A DNA stretch of 18,453 nt, taken from JBFWRK01 sp050248955. GTDB taxonomy: Bacteria > Actinomycetota > Acidimicrobiia > Acidimicrobiales > Ilumatobacteraceae. Both the position numbers and the translations under genes were made by a program. Within the stretch, counting starts at the first letter, position 1. Each line of letters starts with the position of its first letter. The stretch spans positions 1 through 18,453 of the forward strand of contig JBFWRK010000034.1 in assembly GCA_050248955.1 (NCBI GenBank), given 5' to 3'. Positions 15,633 to 18,453 of this stretch are shown here, in pieces. The notes beneath the pieces were generated by a model. It saw nothing but the letters and a program-made list of their open reading frames with translations. It was not told where the DNA came from and made no database searches.

Positions 15633-16715
15633 ATGACGACCACCGATCCGGTCGACTGGGTGCTGGCTGAACGGGTTGCCGTCCGGGTCGCCAAGCGCAA
15701 CGCAAGCTCGATCCCTACCGGACCCGACCCGACGCCCGACTTCGAACGCCTCGGCGTCGTTGCCGAAGCACTCGTCGCCGCGCACACCGGGCTCGTGTCC
15801 GCGCACGGCCCCGCGAGGATCGAAGTGGTCGATCGAGCCGGATGGATCGCCGTCAACATCCGCGCCTTTCGGCGCCTCCTCGCACCGTTGCTCGAGCACT
15901 ACGCCGAGAGCATCCAGGCCGACGGAGCTCCCGGGGTCGGGCGGAGCACCGTGCTGGCGGTCGGCCGCCGGGTCACCGGCCTCGAGCTCGGCCTCCTGCT
16001 GGGGTGGATGAGCGGTCGCGTCCTCGGGCAGTACGACCTGCTGGTCGCCGACGACGACGATGCCGCGCAGGACATCGTCTACGTCGTCGGGCCGAACCTG
16101 ATCTCGCTCGAGCGCCGGTTCGGGTTCCCGACCGAGGAGTTCAGGCTCTGGCTGGCGCTGCACGAGCTCACGCATCGCGCCCAGTTCACCGGTGTCCCGT
16201 GGATGCGCCCGTACTTCCTCGAGCAGGTCGGCACGGCCCTGTCGCTGGCGAACCCCGATCCCGGCGCCCTCTACCGCCGGCTGCGCGACGCGCTCACCGA
16301 CCGCGAGGACACCCGGCTCCGACTACGCGAAGGCGGGCTCCCGGCGGTGCTCGCGTCGCCCGAGCAGCTCGCTGCGCTGGGTCGCGTCGGTGGACTGATG
16401 GCGCTGCTCGAGGGGCACGGCGACGTCACGATGAACCGCGCCGGTGCCGGCCTCGTCCCGTCGGCCGAGCGGTTCAGCCGCGTGTTGCAGGCCCGCCGGC
16501 GCCAGACCAACCTGGTCCAGCGGATGACGGGCATCGCCGCGAAGCTCGATCAGTACGCCGCCGGAGAACACTTCCTCGCCGCGATCGAGGAGGCTGCCGG
16601 CCCGAGAGCGGTCGACCGCTGCTGGACCGGGCCCGCCTCGTTGCCGACGATGGAGGAGATCCGTGCCCCTCAGCGCTGGATCGATCGCCTCCTGACCCCG
16701 ACCGCAACCACCTGA
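15633..16715 (+). CDS. DUF2342 zincin-like metallohydrolase (F420-biosynthesis-associated family)
   Basis: The protein is 360 residues. The zinc-binding motif is HELTH (177-181) in 'LWLALHELTHRAQF', followed by 'LLEGHGDVTMNRAG' (258-271) whose Glu260 or His262 could be the third ligand. This is the signature of the actinobacterial DUF2342/zincin_2 family, annotated by family as a 'coenzyme F420 biosynthesis associated' protein or putative zinc metallopeptidase. Its substrate has not been established. 'DRAGWIAVNIRAFRRLL' (67-83) and 'GLLLGWMSGRVLGQYDLLV' (120-138) are other conserved-looking blocks. Its position two bases before tilS is a conserved actinobacterial neighbourhood and supports the call. 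No signal peptide, so it is probably cytoplasmic. The start ATG 15633 lacks a clear Shine-Dalgarno. Confidence 0.88.
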   Translation: MTTTDPVDWVLAERVAVRVAKRNASSIPTGPDPTPDFERLGVVAEALVAAHTGLVSAHGPARIEVVDRAGWIAVNIRAFRRLLAPLLEHYAESIQADGAPGVGRSTVLAVGRRVTGLELGLLLGWMSGRVLGQYDLLVADDDDAAQDIVYVVGPNLISLERRFGFPTEEFRLWLALHELTHRAQFTGVPWMRPYFLEQVGTALSLANPDPGALYRRLRDALTDREDTRLRLREGGLPAVLASPEQLAALGRVGGLMALLEGHGDVTMNRAGAGLVPSAERFSRVLQARRRQTNLVQRMTGIAAKLDQYAAGEHFLAAIEEAAGPRAVDRCWTGPASLPTMEEIRAPQRWIDRLLTPTATT

Positions 16716-16717
16716 CC

Positions 16718-17635
16718 GTGGGCGTGGACCGTCCCGCGCTCGTCGATGCGCTCCTCGCCCGGTGCGAGCTGCCCGTGCCGGACGACGGTGATCGCGCGGT
16801 GACGTGCGCCGTCTCCGGCGGAGCCGACTCGCTCGCACTTCTGGTTCTCGCCCGCGCCGCCGGGTTGGAGGTGACCGCTGTGCACGTCGACCATGGGCTA
16901 CACCCGGGCTCGGCGGCAGAGGCCGGCGTGGTCGCCGAGGCCGCGGCACGCTTCGGCGCCGCGTTCCGCGCCGAGCGGGTCGAGGTCGCCGCGGGCCCCA
17001 ACCTCGAGGCGCGCGCTCGGGCGGCACGCTACGCGGTCCTCCCCGCCGGGGTACTGACCGGGCACACCGCCGACGACCAAGCCGAGACGGTGCTGCTCAA
17101 CCTCGTGCGCGGCAGCGGTCTCGACGGCCTCGCCGGCATGCGCTCCGTCGGCCACGGAATCGGCCCCCGCCGGCCGCTGCTCGCGCTCCGCAGGGCCGAG
17201 ACCGCCGCGCTCTGCACCGCACTCGGCCTGCAGCCGGTCGTCGACCCGTCGAACCACGACCCCGCCCACCGCCGCAACCGCATCCGTCACGAGCTGCTCC
17301 CGCTCGCCGATTCGATCGCCGAGCGCGACGTGGCCGCACTGCTCGCTCGCCAGGCGACGCTGTTGCGCGACGAGGCCGACCTGCTCGACGGCCTTGCCGC
17401 CGACATCGAACCGGCCGACGGCCTCGCTCTCGCCACGGCGCACCCCGCCTTGGCGCGTCGGGCGGTGCGCCGCTGGCTGGTCACGACGTGTCCGGGCAGC
17501 CATCCGCCGGACGCAGCGACCGTCGAACGGGTGCTCGCGGTTGCCCGCAACGAGCGCCGCGCGTGCGAGCTCGCAGGCGGTTGGCGGGTCGAGCGTCACG
17601 GCGGGAAGCTGTCGATCATCGCTCCACACCCCTGA
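16718..17635 (+). CDS. tilS: tRNA(Ile)-lysidine synthase
   Basis: The protein is 305 residues from GTG 16718, two bases after the zincin stop, suggesting coupled translation; GTG 16724 is an alternative start. The PP-loop ATP pyrophosphatase motif SGGADS is at residues 33-38. 'VTAVHVDHGLHPGSAAEA', 'LTGHTADDQAETVLLNLVRGSGLDGLAGM' and 'RNRIRHELLP' are further TilS signatures. The enzyme uses ATP and lysine to convert cytidine 34 of the CAU-anticodon tRNA-Ile to lysidine, which makes it read AUA. The C-terminus is short, as in other actinobacterial TilS; the extra C-terminal domains of the E. coli enzyme are absent. The usual neighbours hpt and ftsH do not follow directly here. The stop codon is embedded in a 12-bp sequence repeated at the next gene's stop. 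Confidence 0.93.
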   Translation: MGVDRPALVDALLARCELPVPDDGDRAVTCAVSGGADSLALLVLARAAGLEVTAVHVDHGLHPGSAAEAGVVAEAAARFGAAFRAERVEVAAGPNLEARARAARYAVLPAGVLTGHTADDQAETVLLNLVRGSGLDGLAGMRSVGHGIGPRRPLLALRRAETAALCTALGLQPVVDPSNHDPAHRRNRIRHELLPLADSIAERDVAALLARQATLLRDEADLLDGLAADIEPADGLALATAHPALARRAVRRWLVTTCPGSHPPDAATVERVLAVARNERRACELAGGWRVERHGGKLSIIAPHP

Positions 17636-17655
17636 TGGATCGGGCGTACGTCTTG

Positions 17656-17661
17656 TAACGT
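17656..17661 (+). promoter_or_regulatory. Candidate -10 in the tilS to phosphatase-like gap
   Basis: TAACGT is an AT-rich TANNNT hexamer in the 79-bp gap, about 53 bp before ATG 17715. No -35 was recognised. It would give the downstream gene its own promoter with a leader containing the strong AAGGAAGG ribosome site. Confidence 0.35.
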
Positions 17662-17714
17662 GGGCCTCGGTCACGCGCGAGGACACGGCCGTCCCGCTCG
17701 AAGGAAGGTTCTTG

Positions 17715-18227
17715 ATGCCGCCGCGTCTACGAGGCAAATGGGCGCTGGGGATCACCCCGCGCAACCTGACCTGGATCATCAAGGATCGCATCGCGATCTG
17801 CGAGCGACCGGGCGGGTACGGCGAGAATCACCGCCGCGTGCGGCGCCAGGAGGAGATCATCTGGATCCGTGAGAACGGCTTCGGCTGTGTCGTCTCGTTG
17901 ATCCCCGCCCCGCACAACCTGCACAACTACGACGAGCTCGGCGTGCCCTATCGCCACCGGCCGTACACGGGGACGGGTGCCGACGATCTCGCCGTCTACC
18001 TCGGTTCGCTCTACCGCGAGATGCGGGAGCTGACGAACGCCGGCACGAAGATCATCATCCACGGCGAGGAGGTCGGCGACCGGATCGTCGGGATGATGGG
18101 TGGCTACATCCGCTGGTCCGGGCTCGTGACGGACGGCAACCAGGCGATCGGGATCACCGAGCGCATCGCCGGCCGGCAGCTCGACCCCTTCGCCCGCGAG
18201 CTCATCCTCCGCGCCCACACGTTTTGA
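17715..18227 (+). CDS. Dual-specificity-phosphatase-fold protein lacking the catalytic Cys (predicted pseudophosphatase)
   Basis: The protein is 170 residues from ATG 17715, with a strong AAGGAAGG Shine-Dalgarno 6 nt upstream. The layout follows a DSP/PTP fold: 'RRQEEIIWIRENGFGCVVSLIP' (44-64), 'LGVPYRHRPYTG' (75-86), a long helix 'ADDLAVYLGSLYREMRELTNAG' (89-110), then strand and loop 'KIIIHGEEVGDRIVGMMGGYI' (112-132). This last block corresponds to the H-C-x5-R-S/T P-loop, but the Cys position is Gly117 while His116 and Arg123 are kept; the residue after the Arg is Ile, not Ser/Thr. It may therefore bind phosphate or a phosphoester without cysteine-based catalysis. No signal peptide or membrane segment. 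The fold assignment rests on motif order and could be wrong. It follows tilS by 79 bp. Confidence 0.65.
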   Translation: MPPRLRGKWALGITPRNLTWIIKDRIAICERPGGYGENHRRVRRQEEIIWIRENGFGCVVSLIPAPHNLHNYDELGVPYRHRPYTGTGADDLAVYLGSLYREMRELTNAGTKIIIHGEEVGDRIVGMMGGYIRWSGLVTDGNQAIGITERIAGRQLDPFARELILRAHTF

Positions 18228-18330
18228 TGGATCGGGACTGGCCGCCGCTTCGCTTTGGCCGCTCCCGATCGGCTCGCTGCGCCTAGCGGTGCGACGCTCG
18301 CGTCCCGTTCTGATGGATCGCTGCGCCTAG
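18225..18330. repeat. Short repeat cluster after the phosphatase-like gene
   Basis: TGATGGATCGGG begins at the stop codon (18225-18236), is identical to the sequence at the tilS stop (17633-17644), and its first ten bases recur at 18311-18320. TCGCTGCGCCTAG occurs at 18274-18286 and again at 18318-18330. The copies suggest a dispersed, REP-like or decayed repeat element, but no target-site duplication or transposase is visible. Confidence 0.55.
18230..18270 (+). terminator. Hairpin after the phosphatase-like gene
   Basis: GATCGGGA (18230-18237) pairs with TCCCGATC (18263-18270), and an inner GGCC/GGCC pairing (18240-18243 with 18257-18260) can extend it. It starts two bases after the stop codon and is a reasonable terminator, although it also belongs to the repeat cluster. 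No T-tract follows. Confidence 0.45.
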
Positions 18331-18453
18331 TGCTCTGACCACGAACGTTCGCGCGCTTTAGGCGGCTGCGGCTCGTGGGTGTCCCCATCGTCGTTGTGCT
18401 TCACTGCGTAGCCGGGCGGCGTGTCGTCGTTGCGCGGCGAGCACTTCGGGGTC
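18327..18453 (-). CDS. Possible C-terminal tail of a minus-strand gene (partial)
   Basis: On the minus strand one frame is open from the window edge to a TAG at 18327-18329. It gives about 41 residues of hydrophilic sequence ending 'PPKARERSWSEH'. About four fifths of its third codon positions are G or C, better than the competing minus frame that ends at 18358. No family is recognised from so short a tail, and the stop overlaps the repeat cluster. It may be non-coding. Confidence 0.3.
   Translation of the reverse strand, partial: TPKCSPRNDDTPPGYAVKHNDDGDTHEPQPPKARERSWSEH

Noticed and set aside
18342..18351. CGAACGTTCG palindrome as an SOS (LexA) box
   Set aside because: The actinobacterial LexA site needs four bases between the half-sites; here they abut. 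The same 10-mer occurs inside the CHAT-fusion gene at about 5667, so it is probably chance.
1..18453. CRISPR array, tRNA, rRNA, prophage or transposase
   Set aside because: No regularly spaced direct repeats, cloverleaf, integrase or transposase motifs were found on either strand.

Overview
The window is very GC-rich, with strongly G/C-biased third codon positions. It carries several actinobacterial hallmarks: a DUF2342-type zincin immediately before tilS, an ECF sigma/ZAS anti-sigma pair of the SigR/RsrA type, a Beta_propel lipoprotein, an 'SSLGCP' domain, and GTG or leaderless starts. Together these point to an Actinomycetota chromosome, most probably class Acidimicrobiia (Ilumatobacter/Iamia-like). 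The lineage is an inference from gene style, not from a marker gene. No rRNA, tRNA, CRISPR array or insertion sequence was seen.

Layout. (1) Bases 1-6195 form an accessory, conflict-system-like block. It holds the 3' part of a SLOG-like nucleotide-sensor gene (+) that converges on, and overlaps by 11 bp, a giant 1839-residue gene (-). That protein fuses an alpha/beta-hydrolase, an M17-aminopeptidase-N-like region, a CHAT (caspase-like) protease, a helical TPR-like region and a ComEC-like metallo-beta-lactamase. (2) Bases 6196-6647 are a non-coding divergent region holding a symmetric four-copy motif array. (3) Bases 6648-7750 hold an unusual GNAT-SSLGCP reading frame with a perfect hairpin at the domain junction, and a second hairpin after its stop. 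(4) Bases 7791-10814 (-) encode a secreted subtilase. (5) Bases 10989-12285 hold an alpha/beta-hydrolase (-) and a MarR regulator (+), divergent around one palindromic operator. (6) Bases 12377-15604 hold the beta-propeller lipoprotein, ECF sigma factor, zinc anti-sigma and a 50-residue membrane protein. (7) Bases 15633-18227 hold the DUF2342 zincin, tilS and a phosphatase-fold protein that lacks the catalytic Cys. (8) The last ~230 bases hold small repeats, a hairpin and possibly the tail of a minus-strand gene.

How it fits together. Regions 4-7 look like ordinary chromosomal biology: secreted proteolysis, a locally regulated hydrolase, redox/envelope stress control and tRNA-Ile lysidine synthesis. 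Region 1 is the best candidate for a little-described system. A SLOG sensor lies next to one polypeptide holding a protease, a lipase-type hydrolase and a nuclease/phosphodiesterase-type MBL, which suggests signal-triggered (possibly abortive) anti-phage or stress immunity. That role is inferred from domain types, not demonstrated.
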